Part shown: piece by piece, positions 1 through 5,906 of the stretch
Layout: every line of letters begins with the position of its first letter
Numbering within the stretch: the stretch's first letter is position 1
DNA from: Anaerolineae bacterium
Lineage (GTDB): Bacteria > Chloroflexota > Anaerolineae > Aggregatilineales > Phototrophicaceae
DNA: 6,093 nt
NCBI GenBank assembly: GCA_014379235.1
Contig: JACMMD010001108.1
Location: forward strand, 1-6,093
Direction: 5' to 3'
Program-made: the position numbers and the translations under genes
The notes under the pieces: model-generated
What the model saw: the letters and a program-made list of their open reading frames with translations, nothing else
Databases searched by the model: none
Told to the model about the DNA's origin: nothing

Positions 1-288
1 CACGACGCCATCATAACCTTGAGCCAGCGCCTGTTCAGCCAATGGGATCATGTCGATGGCGTTGGTGCTGTCGGTCAGCAGCATGTCACATTCGACACCT
101 GCGTCTACACAGCCTTCCTGAAAGCCAAGCTGCATCAGGCGATGAACCGGATGCCCCTTCAAGAACTGAATCAGCGCCAGCCGCGGCGGGTCATCCTGCG
201 CGCTGACCATTGTGATGCTCGTCGTGATGAGCACGAGTAAAACCATCAGAATGCTGGTGAGCTTCAAACTACTTTTCGAGTAACGCAT
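1..288 (-). CDS. Sugar ABC transporter periplasmic substrate-binding protein (N-terminal 96 residues, cut by window edge)
   Basis: The ORF runs off the left edge, so only the N-terminus is present. Residues 1-31 form a Sec signal peptide: basic start MRYSKSSLK, a hydrophobic core rich in L, I, V and M, and a likely cleavage after VSA (about residue 30). There is no lipobox cysteine. Residues 35-96 match the first beta-alpha-beta unit of the periplasmic-binding-protein-4 family (ribose/xylose type): LALIQF strand, a helix around LMQLGFQEG, then DSTNAIDMIPLAEQALAQGYDGVV, which resembles the family pattern of a helix followed by 'QGxDGIV'. The start at 288 is fixed because an in-frame TGA lies seven codons upstream. 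Its own ribosome-binding site is weak (AAAGAG), whereas a very strong one sits 80 bases further upstream before a tiny ORF. It lies 112 bp downstream of the permease and is probably in the same operon. The sugar cannot be named. Confidence 0.85.
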   Translation of the reverse strand, partial: MRYSKSSLKLTSILMVLLVLITTSITMVSAQDDPPRLALIQFLKGHPVHRLMQLGFQEGCVDAGVECDMLLTDSTNAIDMIPLAEQALAQGYDGVV

Positions 289-311
289 GTTTTTTCTCTT
301 TCGTAATCACG

Positions 312-356
312 CTAATTTCGAACGACCAACGGCCATTTGCTTAACGGGAAGTCCAT
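312..356 (-). CDS. Possible 14-residue leader peptide upstream of the binding-protein gene
   Basis: The peptide would read MDFPLSKWPLVVRN. It is preceded by a consensus Shine-Dalgarno sequence, AAAGGAGGT (complement of 370-378), 13 bases before the ATG. That is the strongest ribosome-binding site I found in the window, although the spacing is longer than usual. Its stop is 23 bases before the start of the binding-protein gene, which has a poor site of its own, so translational coupling is possible. The ATG sits in the loop of a potential hairpin (346-369). I know of no homologue; the ORF could be incidental and the site a relic. Confidence 0.3.
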   Translation of the reverse strand: MDFPLSKWPLVVRN

Positions 357-369
357 TTTGTGAGTTCCC
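346..369 (-). promoter_or_regulatory. Potential hairpin between the strong ribosome-binding site and the 14-codon ORF
   Basis: GGGAA and TTCCC form the base of the stem. A C-C mismatch is followed by two more pairs (TC/GA), leaving an 8-base loop that contains the ATG of the leader ORF. There is no T-run, so it does not look like an intrinsic terminator. A role in RNA stability or translation control is only inferred. Confidence 0.3.
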
Positions 370-378
370 ACCTCCTTT
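370..378 (-). promoter_or_regulatory. Consensus Shine-Dalgarno sequence in the permease/binding-protein gap
   Basis: On the minus strand this reads AAAGGAGGT, a near-complete match to the 16S rRNA tail. The nearest start downstream is the ATG of the 14-codon ORF at 356. The binding-protein start at 288 is far too distant to use it directly. Confidence 0.6.
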
Positions 379-400
379 AACGTAAGGACTCTTCGCTGCT

Positions 401-1408
401 CTACGCGACTGCCTTTGACTTGCGGCGCAGAATATCGATTGCTACCGCGACGATCATAATCAGACCGACAGCAACTGTCTGCCAGTAAGGATCGACATTG
501 CTGATAACCAGACCACTGGTAACAATCTGCATGATGAGCAGCCCGATGACCGCGCCCAAAATCGAGCCAGCGCCGCCGAACAAGCTCACGCCGCCAATGA
601 CCACTCCGGCAATAACGTTCAATTCCCAGCCCAGTCCAATCGTAGGCTGCCCCGTCGCAAGCCGGGACATCAGCAGCATTCCGGCGACAGCCGAACATAT
701 GCTAACGAGGACAAAACCGGACAATTGGATGCGCGTGGGGCTAATGCCAGCCAGTCGGGCGACTTCTTGATTGCCACCAACCACATACAGCTTGCGCCCG
801 TAAGCGGTTCTGGTAAACACGAACGCGGCGACGATTGCCATCAGTGCGAAAATCACAAAACCCCACGATGTGCCGAAAGGCTCGGCCTCACCGAACTCGC
901 CAATCGCATCGGGTAATGGGTAGATGGTGTAGCCTTTGGAGATCAAGTAGGTGATGCCCTTAGCGATGTTTAGCATCCCTAAGGTGGCGATGAACGCGGG
1001 TACGCCGAGCTTTAATACCACAAAACCGTTAACCAACCCTACCGCTGCACCCGTGGCCAACCCCGCCAAGACAGCCAGCGGAATCGGCAAGTTCATGTTG
1101 ACCATCGCATAACTGCACACGATGGCGCTCAAGCCCGCTGTGGCACCAACGGACAAGTCAAATGCTCCCGTAATCAGCAAGAATGTCATGCCGATGGCGA
1201 TTATCCCGATATAGGCCATCGAACGCAGCATGGTTGTGATATTGGCAGGCGACAAGAAGACCGGGTTAACCAGATAAAATATGATGACAAAAGCAAGGAG
1301 CGGGATAAATACACCCACTTCGGGAATTGCGAACAGGCGCCTGAAAACATCGGCGGTGCGCTGGCCGGCTTTCGCTTGCGGTTTTGCGTCAGATTTCGTG
1401 TCCAACAC
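401..1408 (-). CDS. Sugar ABC transporter permease (RbsC/XylH type, BPD_transp_2 family)
   Basis: This is an inner-membrane permease of the ribose/xylose ABC importer family, about 335 residues, a normal length. A short cytoplasmic tail (1-30) leads into hydrophobic segments at about 33-50, 63-81, 88-105, 108-132, 183-199, 229-248, 263-280, 283-300 and 308-326. Family hallmarks are AIGMTFLLITGAFDLSVGA (71-89, the conserved TGxxDLSVG region), a GNQEVARLAGI-like cytoplasmic loop (212-222, the usual ATPase-coupling position) and a Gly-rich GGVSLFGGAGSILGA stretch (272-286). The open frame continues upstream to 1609, but that part overlaps the epimerase gene and does not look like permease. I prefer the GTG at 1408, preceded by GGGG at 5 bases and by GGGGAGAGGA further up. 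TTG codons at 1405, 1423 and 1465 are alternatives, and the 1465 one overlaps the epimerase stop. No ATPase gene is adjacent in the window. Confidence 0.93.
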   Translation of the reverse strand: MLDTKSDAKPQAKAGQRTADVFRRLFAIPEVGVFIPLLAFVIIFYLVNPVFLSPANITTMLRSMAYIGIIAIGMTFLLITGAFDLSVGATAGLSAIVCSYAMVNMNLPIPLAVLAGLATGAAVGLVNGFVVLKLGVPAFIATLGMLNIAKGITYLISKGYTIYPLPDAIGEFGEAEPFGTSWGFVIFALMAIVAAFVFTRTAYGRKLYVVGGNQEVARLAGISPTRIQLSGFVLVSICSAVAGMLLMSRLATGQPTIGLGWELNVIAGVVIGGVSLFGGAGSILGAVIGLLIMQIVTSGLVISNVDPYWQTVAVGLIMIVAVAIDILRRKSKAVA

Positions 1409-1461
1409 TGCTGCCCCATCCAATCCTCTCCCCGTGTTGGCGGGAGTACCCGTTTCAAACC

Positions 1462-2466
1462 TCAAGACATTATTTGTCGAACCGCTTCGTCGGAGTCTGC
1501 CTGTCCCAGCAGCAGCGTCAGCGACCATTCGGCGCTGCCACGTCCTTTCAGGGTAGCATGTTTCTGCAACGCGATCACTTGATCGAGCGGGTCTGGATAA
1601 CCCGTACACGGTTCGAGAGCTACCCAGAATCCCTTTACGCCCTCGAACGGATAAGCGCCATGATTGATGCAGATGCCAAGATAGGGCAGCTTTTCCGGTG
1701 AAAAGCGAAACCCGATAAAATCACCGCTCTCTGGATGATGCAGCGCACACCAACCTGCGTCGCCCACATCGGCGTACACTTTGTCGTTTGCCGCCAGCGA
1801 GGGTGAGCCGATCACACTGTAATCGACGGGGTCGCCCGATGGAGTACGCATCCACGGCCAGCGATGCGTCTCTAGAAACTCGCCGCCGATACGATCCCCG
1901 ATGGCAAAGACGAAGCGGGTTTCAGGCTGACCCGGCAGCAGGATACGCATCCCTTCGCAGGCCGCGAACAACGGATGTGCCGCCCAACTGTACTTGAAAT
2001 CATAGGACGCGAGATTGCTGACACAGTAGGCGATTGAGAATGTGCCCGCATCCGGCGACAGCGTAATCCATTTCTCGAAGTGGTACGGGAAACGCACCCC
2101 GTAGGCGTGGAGATAAACGCCCGTCTCTTGCAGTTCACACAGCCACGAGGTACACCACATCTCGCCGTGATCGGGTACCGTGATGCCTTCCCACGGGAAT
2201 TCAGGATACAAACATTCGCCGATGGTGGGGAAACAGTCATCAAAGCCGCTGGCATCGTAACTGCCGAAGATGTTGCCATACTGCGGCAGTCGATAGGGGC
2301 GCGTGTCATCCTGCCAGAGGAACTCGCGGTTGGTAGGCAACGCCTTTATCGACACGACCTTGCCCCCGATCTCAGGGAGCACCGTCATGCTAGCAAAATC
2401 ATTTTCAAGTACAACAGCCGCCCAGCTCTTAAAAGTTGTCGAGCTTACTTTAATCGCATTGCTCAT
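1462..2466 (-). CDS. Aldose 1-epimerase-like protein (galactose mutarotase superfamily)
   Basis: This 334-residue cytoplasmic protein has the beta-sandwich pattern of aldose-1-epimerases (mutarotases), which interconvert alpha and beta anomers of sugars. Active-site candidates occur in the expected order: His100 in DHGE (99-102), His164 in WAAHPLF (161-167), and Glu285 in ALEPCTGYPDPL (283-294). The N-terminal LPEIGGKVVSI is the usual opening strand. The ATG at 2466 was chosen because the upstream extension (TTG at 2553) encodes a sequence unlike the family; the ribosome-binding site is weak (AAGA). The stop TGA lies 54 bp before the preferred permease start, so the two genes are probably co-transcribed. 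The substrate is unknown, and some members of the superfamily are binding proteins or act on sugar derivatives instead. The catalytic assignment is by pattern only. Confidence 0.85.
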   Translation of the reverse strand: MSNAIKVSSTTFKSWAAVVLENDFASMTVLPEIGGKVVSIKALPTNREFLWQDDTRPYRLPQYGNIFGSYDASGFDDCFPTIGECLYPEFPWEGITVPDHGEMWCTSWLCELQETGVYLHAYGVRFPYHFEKWITLSPDAGTFSIAYCVSNLASYDFKYSWAAHPLFAACEGMRILLPGQPETRFVFAIGDRIGGEFLETHRWPWMRTPSGDPVDYSVIGSPSLAANDKVYADVGDAGWCALHHPESGDFIGFRFSPEKLPYLGICINHGAYPFEGVKGFWVALEPCTGYPDPLDQVIALQKHATLKGRGSAEWSLTLLLGQADSDEAVRQIMS

Positions 2467-2502
2467 TGAGTGTCTTAAGAGAAATAGTTCGCACAATATA
2501 AA

Positions 2503-2512
2503 TTGCAGCTTA
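2503..2512 (+). promoter_or_regulatory. Candidate operator motif, copy 1 (TTGCAGCTTA)
   Basis: This 10-base sequence also occurs upstream of the regulator gene (3904-3913). Here it lies just downstream of the candidate promoter of the epimerase operon, where a bound regulator could block transcription. GCACAAT (2491-2497), which is also found (as ATTGTGC) upstream of the regulator, is close by. Confidence 0.3.
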
Positions 2513-2524
2513 CACGCTACGTTC

Positions 2525-2553
2525 AGTCTATTGAGTTTTTTGTCACGCGGCAA
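2525..2553 (-). promoter_or_regulatory. Candidate sigma70-type promoter for the epimerase-transport operon
   Basis: TTGCCG (2548-2553) and TAGACT (2525-2530), each matching the consensus at 4 of 6 positions, are separated by exactly 17 bases. It lies in the 107-bp gap after the regulator gene, which has no terminator-like hairpin, so read-through from the regulator is also possible. This is pattern matching only. Confidence 0.28.
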
Positions 2554-2573
2554 TTCAGAAAAGTTTTGTATTT

Positions 2574-3815
2574 CTACCGAAAAGTGTGCTGCTTGCGATA
2601 GGCATGAGGGGTGACACCATAGCGGCGCTTGAACAGGCTGTAAAAGTGGTTCGGGCTGCGGAACCCTGCCGAGTCGGCAATCGTTTCAATAGCATATTCC
2701 GTTGTTTGCAGAAGCTGCGTCGAATACTCAAGCCGCAGCTGGTTGACCGCATCGGTGAAGCGCAACCCATAAATCTGTTTGAAGTGGTGTGAAAAATAGT
2801 TAGGGTCGAGTCCGTGAAAACTCGCCGTATGCCGAACGGTGATGTTCTCGCGGAAGTGATCCTGAATATAGCGCATGATGAATTCCCAGCGCTGCATCGT
2901 CGCCGATAACCGCACCGACGAGGCGCGGATCACCAAGCGCGGCGTTATGCGGATGACACACGGCTCAATCGAGTTTGCCTGATTCAGCAGCCGGAAAACA
3001 ACGCGATCAACCGCTAATCGTCCAACCTCGCGGAAATCGTTTTGCACGGTTGTGAAGGGAATACCCGTCATGGCATAGGGCAGCGCATCGTCGTACCCCA
3101 CCAGCGCGATATCCTTTGGAACGCTTAAGCCAAGTTCCTGTATGCACTCGATCACCTCACTTGCCAGCCAATCGGCGCAGACGAATAATGCTCTCGGCAG
3201 GTGAGACTGTGTCAAAAATTCCCGAATTTTCGGCTTACGCCCTACACGATCCGCATCAGTTAAGCCGTAGGGCAGTTCCACAAGCCAGTTCTCATCAACC
3301 GGCAGATGCGCTGATCTCAGCGCATCGACATACGCCTGACGACGGTTTTGAACGGCTTGCATGGGTGTATCCATAGTCACATGACCGATTTGACGGAAGC
3401 CCAACATGATGAGATGTCGCACCGCTGACATCGCGCCCGCGTAGTCATCACAAATAACACTGTCAAGGTGTGGGATTGGCTTAGGGTCTATCACCTGAAC
3501 GCACGGAATTTTCGCAGCGATCTGTTCATAAAGATCAAGGCTGCGCGGGGAGTTGTCCCATAAAAAAATACAACCGCCAATCGGTGAACTGCCGACGACT
3601 TGCAGCAGTTCTCGTTCCCGATCAGGAGAACGATGAAAGTCTAAGCTGATGAGGCGATAACCCTTAGAAAGCGCGGCTTGATTTGCGCCAGCAGCTACCT
3701 CGCCGACAGGCCAATGTGCGAGGTCTTGAGCCAATAAGACCAAGCATTTACCATCACACTGTTTTAGGAACGCGCTTAATCCGCGCAGCGCAGTTCCAGA
3801 ATCGTCATGTCTCAT
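2574..3815 (-). CDS. Transcriptional regulator: LacI-type sugar-sensor domain fused to AraC-type DNA-binding domain (XylR-like layout)
   Basis: This is a 413-residue one-component regulator. Residues 23-300 resemble the periplasmic-binding-like sensor of LacI/GalR proteins: CLVLLAQ strand, DDYAGAMSAVRHLIMLGFRQIGHV (123-146), FVCADWLASEV (211-221), and the typical VPKDIALVGYDD (232-243). Residues 309-409 form an AraC/XylS domain with two helix-turn-helix units. The second carries the family signature IADSAGFRSPNHFYSLFKRRYGVTPHAYR, split across 379-407. E. coli XylR has the same layout and similar length (392 aa). There is no LacI-type helix-turn-helix at the N-terminus, so DNA binding is by the C-terminal part. 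The ATG at 3815 is the only plausible start, but it has no clear ribosome-binding site. It lies upstream of and parallel to the transport genes, so it very likely controls them in response to the imported sugar. Confidence 0.92.
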   Translation of the reverse strand: MRHDDSGTALRGLSAFLKQCDGKCLVLLAQDLAHWPVGEVAAGANQAALSKGYRLISLDFHRSPDRERELLQVVGSSPIGGCIFLWDNSPRSLDLYEQIAAKIPCVQVIDPKPIPHLDSVICDDYAGAMSAVRHLIMLGFRQIGHVTMDTPMQAVQNRRQAYVDALRSAHLPVDENWLVELPYGLTDADRVGRKPKIREFLTQSHLPRALFVCADWLASEVIECIQELGLSVPKDIALVGYDDALPYAMTGIPFTTVQNDFREVGRLAVDRVVFRLLNQANSIEPCVIRITPRLVIRASSVRLSATMQRWEFIMRYIQDHFRENITVRHTASFHGLDPNYFSHHFKQIYGLRFTDAVNQLRLEYSTQLLQTTEYAIETIADSAGFRSPNHFYSLFKRRYGVTPHAYRKQHTFR

Positions 3816-3881
3816 TAAACCAAGTCAATAATTTCAAGTATTCGTGTGTATTGTGCCATCCCGCTGCAAAAAAGGAAAGAT

Positions 3882-3896
3882 CATCAGCCACTGATG
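3882..3896. repeat. Perfect inverted repeat CATCAG-CCA-CTGATG
   Basis: Two 6-base arms are separated by 3 bases, 67 bp upstream of the regulator start and between the inverted GCTGCAA/TTGCAGC elements. It could be an operator for a dimeric protein. Short palindromes of this size can arise by chance. Confidence 0.3.
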
Positions 3897-3903
3897 TCAG
3901 AAG

Positions 3904-3913
3904 TTGCAGCTTA
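3904..3913 (+). promoter_or_regulatory. Candidate operator motif, copy 2 (TTGCAGCTTA)
   Basis: This is identical to the 10-mer at 2503-2512 and lies 89 bases upstream of the regulator start. An inverted core copy, GCTGCAA, is at 3863-3869, next to ATTGTGC at 3850-3856. Autoregulation by the XylR-like protein is the natural guess. Confidence 0.3.
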
Positions 3914-4011
3914 TTCCCTAAGCGTGAAAACCTATATCCTACGGTTGCAAATGCCGCCGATGTTCACTTGGACTTATCATGCGAGTGAGGTTGCTCCCGT
4001 GTAATCTTTTA

Positions 4012-4085
4012 GATGGTGTGGCGAAGTGAACTCACACAGCGGCTTGCAAAACCGCTATTCGCGGGTTCGAATCCTGCCACTATCT
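4012..4085 (+). tRNA. tRNA-Cys(GCA)-like gene with an abnormal D-arm
   Basis: The acceptor stem is GATGGTG (4012-4018) with CACTATC (4078-4084), seven pairs including one G-T. The anticodon stem-loop is GCGGC-TTGCAAA-ACCGC (4039-4055), with anticodon GCA at 4046-4048, T33 and A37 in place and one C-A mismatch next to the loop. The variable loop has 5 bases. The T-arm is GCGGG-TTCGAAT-CCTGC (4061-4077). The discriminator is T, as expected for cysteine tRNA, and no CCA is encoded. The oddity is the D-arm: GCG at 4021-4023 has no CGC partner, only a mismatched CAC, and the usual loop GG pair is missing. A14, G15 and C48 are kept. It may be a functional variant, a decayed copy, or a tRNA altered by integration nearby. 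Confidence 0.75.
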
Positions 4086-4086
4086 C

Positions 4087-4299
4087 TTACTTACTGTAAA
4101 TCGGTATCAAACAGCAAATATAAGTGACCACAACTGACCACACTGACCATTCCCCGCCAGTAGAAGAATGATCAGCGGTGTTGAAGACCGCTCCCGGCGC
4201 AACCCTTTCGCCATCGAGAAATCGCTTGATGTCGCTGTAACGCCAACGCATCAGGAAGTCGCACTCTTCAAGGATAACGCGCAGTGCTACCTCGTTCCA
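4087..4299 (-). pseudogene. Out-of-frame C-terminal remnant of the primase gene
   Basis: After the stop of the primase ORF at 4287, the frame reached by a -1 shift stays open for 70 codons. It begins WNEVALRVILEE, continues with CDFLMRWRYSDIKRFLDGERV, and ends at TAA 4087-4089. The first 40 residues look like genuine protein, and from memory RWxxxDIKxFLxG resembles a segment that follows the primase part in plasmid and phage primase-helicase proteins. The last 20 residues are low-complexity hydrophobic sequence partly made by the TGACCA repeats and probably not native. The join at CTGAATGG (about 4298-4305) is explained by one lost base. No slippery heptamer is present, so programmed frameshifting is unlikely. 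The remnant stops two bases from the tRNA-Cys 3' end. Confidence 0.6.
4125..4150. repeat. Three direct copies of TGACCA(CA)
   Basis: TGACCACA at 4125 and at 4135, then TGACCA at 4144, spaced 10 and 9 bases apart, about one helical turn. They sit 40 bp from the tRNA 3' end. Such spacing suits protein binding (recombinase arm sites or replication iterons), but a short slippage repeat is just as possible. Confidence 0.55.
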
Positions 4300-5693
4300 T
4301 TCAGTGGAATGATTTGCTCATCGCTCAATCGCCGCAGCTCACGCGAACTGGTGACCAGATAGGGCTGCTTTTTGAGCTTGTTATCCTTCGTGCGCTCGAC
4401 CAGCGCCAACGTCACAATTGCTACTTCCCGCTGAAAGCCCAAGGCTGGAGAGAGAAGCGGCACATCGTCCCCTAAAATTTGTGGCCTATTGTCATTCTGT
4501 TTATCCTTTTCATCTTGATTGCGTGCGGCCTTGAGCAGCGAATTGAAGACCTGCCCCTTGATCCCAATCTTGGCCAGCGCTGTCCGAAACCCGAGCAGCT
4601 CGATCTCGTCCACATCAACCGCAGCCTCAAACACCTCACGCAATGCGTCCTTGCGCTCTAACCCTTCCAGAAACGCGATACGAGCAATCTCGATTTCTAG
4701 CCATGACTGCGCTTTGTTCAAGACATCGTTCACTTGCTCAACGGTTGCGCCATGCTGCACCAGCCAATCATTCGCGTCTTTCACGTCCTTCGGTAAGCGT
4801 GGCAGCAGTGCCTTCCTGCCAAGCGTTTGAGTTAGCGCGATGTTCTTGGTCATTGCCTCCGGTGTGTTGTCCAGAGCAACAAACACCCTTTGGTGCTGGC
4901 TCAATCGCAGTAAAAGTTCATCTTTCATATGCATTCCGGCAATCGCAACTGCAGGGATATTCCATTCACCAAACGTGATGGCATCTGCCTGTCCTTCGAC
5001 CAATATAACTTGTGTCGCATCGGGCGTGTATAGATAGTTGAAATATGGCTGCCGTTCACCGATGATCTCGCACGGTAGATTGTAGTGCTGCTTGCCTTCG
5101 ATGGAACGTCCGCTTAAATAGACCAAGCGACCTTGCTCAAGGTGAACATAAACGATCATATCCGGTGGGAATTTGGTGATTACACGCCGCCACTTGTCGG
5201 ATAGATTGAGATCAGCCAGTAACGGACGCTTATCCTGCGGCATGTAACCGATACGTGCTGCTTTGACCGTCGCTAGTTGCCAACCACGCATTCGGGTCAC
5301 ATAGTCCAGCGCTACCGGAGTATTCAAAAGCGTGTCGTGCAAGCGCTGTACCAACTGTCGTTCAGCCCATGCGGTTGAACGGCGAAAATCGACTTCGGCT
5401 ACCAGCACAATGCCTGCTCGTTTAGCAAGGTAGTCAACAACTTCCAAAAACATTTCCGCATCGCGCGGACTCCAACGCTGCTCATAACCCATCAAGTAAC
5501 GTCCCGCGAAATCAAACACATCGCCATGCTCATCGCGGGAGTTCCAGAAGTAGAAACCGCTGTTAGGGACAATCACCAGGCTGTCATGCTCAACACCAAC
5601 ATACCTTGAACCAGCTTTTCTCAAGGCGAATTTCTCGGCAACAACATCCTCAATCGGGTTACGGCAGCGAATGTGCTCCAGATCAATCGTCAT
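4287..5693 (-). CDS. DnaG-like Toprim primase protein, zinc finger lost, apparently frameshifted near the C-terminus
   Basis: The ORF has 468 residues. Residues 3-66 align by pattern with the DnaG CHC2 zinc-binding domain (LEHIRCRNPIEDVVAEKFAL, GDVFDF at 57-62), but the zinc cysteines are gone; only His36 could remain, and WNSRDEH occupies the CFGCG position. Residues 225-312 are a Toprim domain: LVEGQADAI (231-239), ALDNT (273-277) where DxD is usual, so the second Asp is Thr, and KDANDW (305-310). The tail (330-468) holds helices and a charged linker NQDEKDKQNDN (392-402). Bacterial DnaG is about 600 residues; adding the out-of-frame remnant gives about 535. The start has a good ribosome-binding site, AGGAG, 9 bases upstream. 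Plasmid, phage and integrative-element primases are the nearest class I recognise; it is unlikely to be the housekeeping primase. Primer synthesis would be its ancestral role, and whether it is active is doubtful. Confidence 0.75.
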   Translation of the reverse strand: MTIDLEHIRCRNPIEDVVAEKFALRKAGSRYVGVEHDSLVIVPNSGFYFWNSRDEHGDVFDFAGRYLMGYEQRWSPRDAEMFLEVVDYLAKRAGIVLVAEVDFRRSTAWAERQLVQRLHDTLLNTPVALDYVTRMRGWQLATVKAARIGYMPQDKRPLLADLNLSDKWRRVITKFPPDMIVYVHLEQGRLVYLSGRSIEGKQHYNLPCEIIGERQPYFNYLYTPDATQVILVEGQADAITFGEWNIPAVAIAGMHMKDELLLRLSQHQRVFVALDNTPEAMTKNIALTQTLGRKALLPRLPKDVKDANDWLVQHGATVEQVNDVLNKAQSWLEIEIARIAFLEGLERKDALREVFEAAVDVDEIELLGFRTALAKIGIKGQVFNSLLKAARNQDEKDKQNDNRPQILGDDVPLLSPALGFQREVAIVTLALVERTKDNKLKKQPYLVTSSRELRRLSDEQIIPLNGTR

Positions 5694-5702
5694 CTCAGTT
5701 AT

Positions 5703-5707
5703 CTCCT
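5703..5707 (-). promoter_or_regulatory. Ribosome-binding site of the primase gene
   Basis: AGGAG lies 9 bases before the ATG at 5693. It supports this start over internal methionines and suggests the 5' end of the gene is intact. Confidence 0.65.
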
Positions 5708-5724
5708 AGCAACAGGCAAAGTCG

Positions 5725-5753
5725 AATAAAGGTCGTGTGTAAGAACGCGACAA
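5725..5753 (-). promoter_or_regulatory. Candidate sigma70-type promoter for the primase gene
   Basis: TTGTCG (5748-5753) and TTTATT (5725-5730), 4 of 6 matches each, have a 17-base spacer and would start transcription about 25 bases before the ATG. An overlapping alternative is TTGAAA (5762-5767) with TCTTAC (5739-5744), also 17 bases apart. Neither is strong. Confidence 0.28.
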
Positions 5754-5763
5754 AACACGGATT

Positions 5764-5859
5764 TCAAGTTGCGAGAAGACGAGGCTTGTGATACAGTGTG
5801 AGTATCCAATTCAACAATGTATCAACTGCCTTGCCCACCCGCCTCACCAGCATGGGCAT
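5764..5859 (-). CDS. Possible 31-residue ORF upstream of the primase (doubtful)
   Basis: It would begin MPMLVRRVGKAVDTLLNW and end ILTLYHKPRLLAT, a basic, partly amphipathic peptide. The frame is open for 15 more codons upstream but offers no start there, and no ribosome-binding site precedes the ATG. A good site (GAGGA) with an ATG 7 bases later at about 5894 opens a different frame that stops after 8 codons. It could be the tail of a broken small gene or chance. The 5694-5906 stretch otherwise holds only the promoter and ribosome-binding signals given separately. Confidence 0.15.
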   Translation of the reverse strand: MPMLVRRVGKAVDTLLNWILTLYHKPRLLAT

Positions 5860-5906
5860 TTTTGTTTCTAGGGTGGAGAGCGATAGCAGTTCATCAAGTA
5901 ATCCTC

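Noticed and set aside
1409..1609. 67-residue N-terminal extension of the permease reading frame
   Set aside because: It overlaps the epimerase coding sequence, is rich in Arg, Gly and Thr with no family resemblance, and the remaining 335 residues already match the usual permease length.
4298..4305. Programmed ribosomal frameshift in the primase gene
   Set aside because: There is no slippery heptamer and no downstream hairpin that I can see. A single-base loss or a sequencing error is simpler.
5832..5867. TGCCCA...TGGGCA stem followed by TTTTTGTTT on the plus strand, resembling an intrinsic terminator
   Set aside because: The loop is 15 bases, the stem only 6 pairs, and there is no plus-strand gene upstream that it could terminate.
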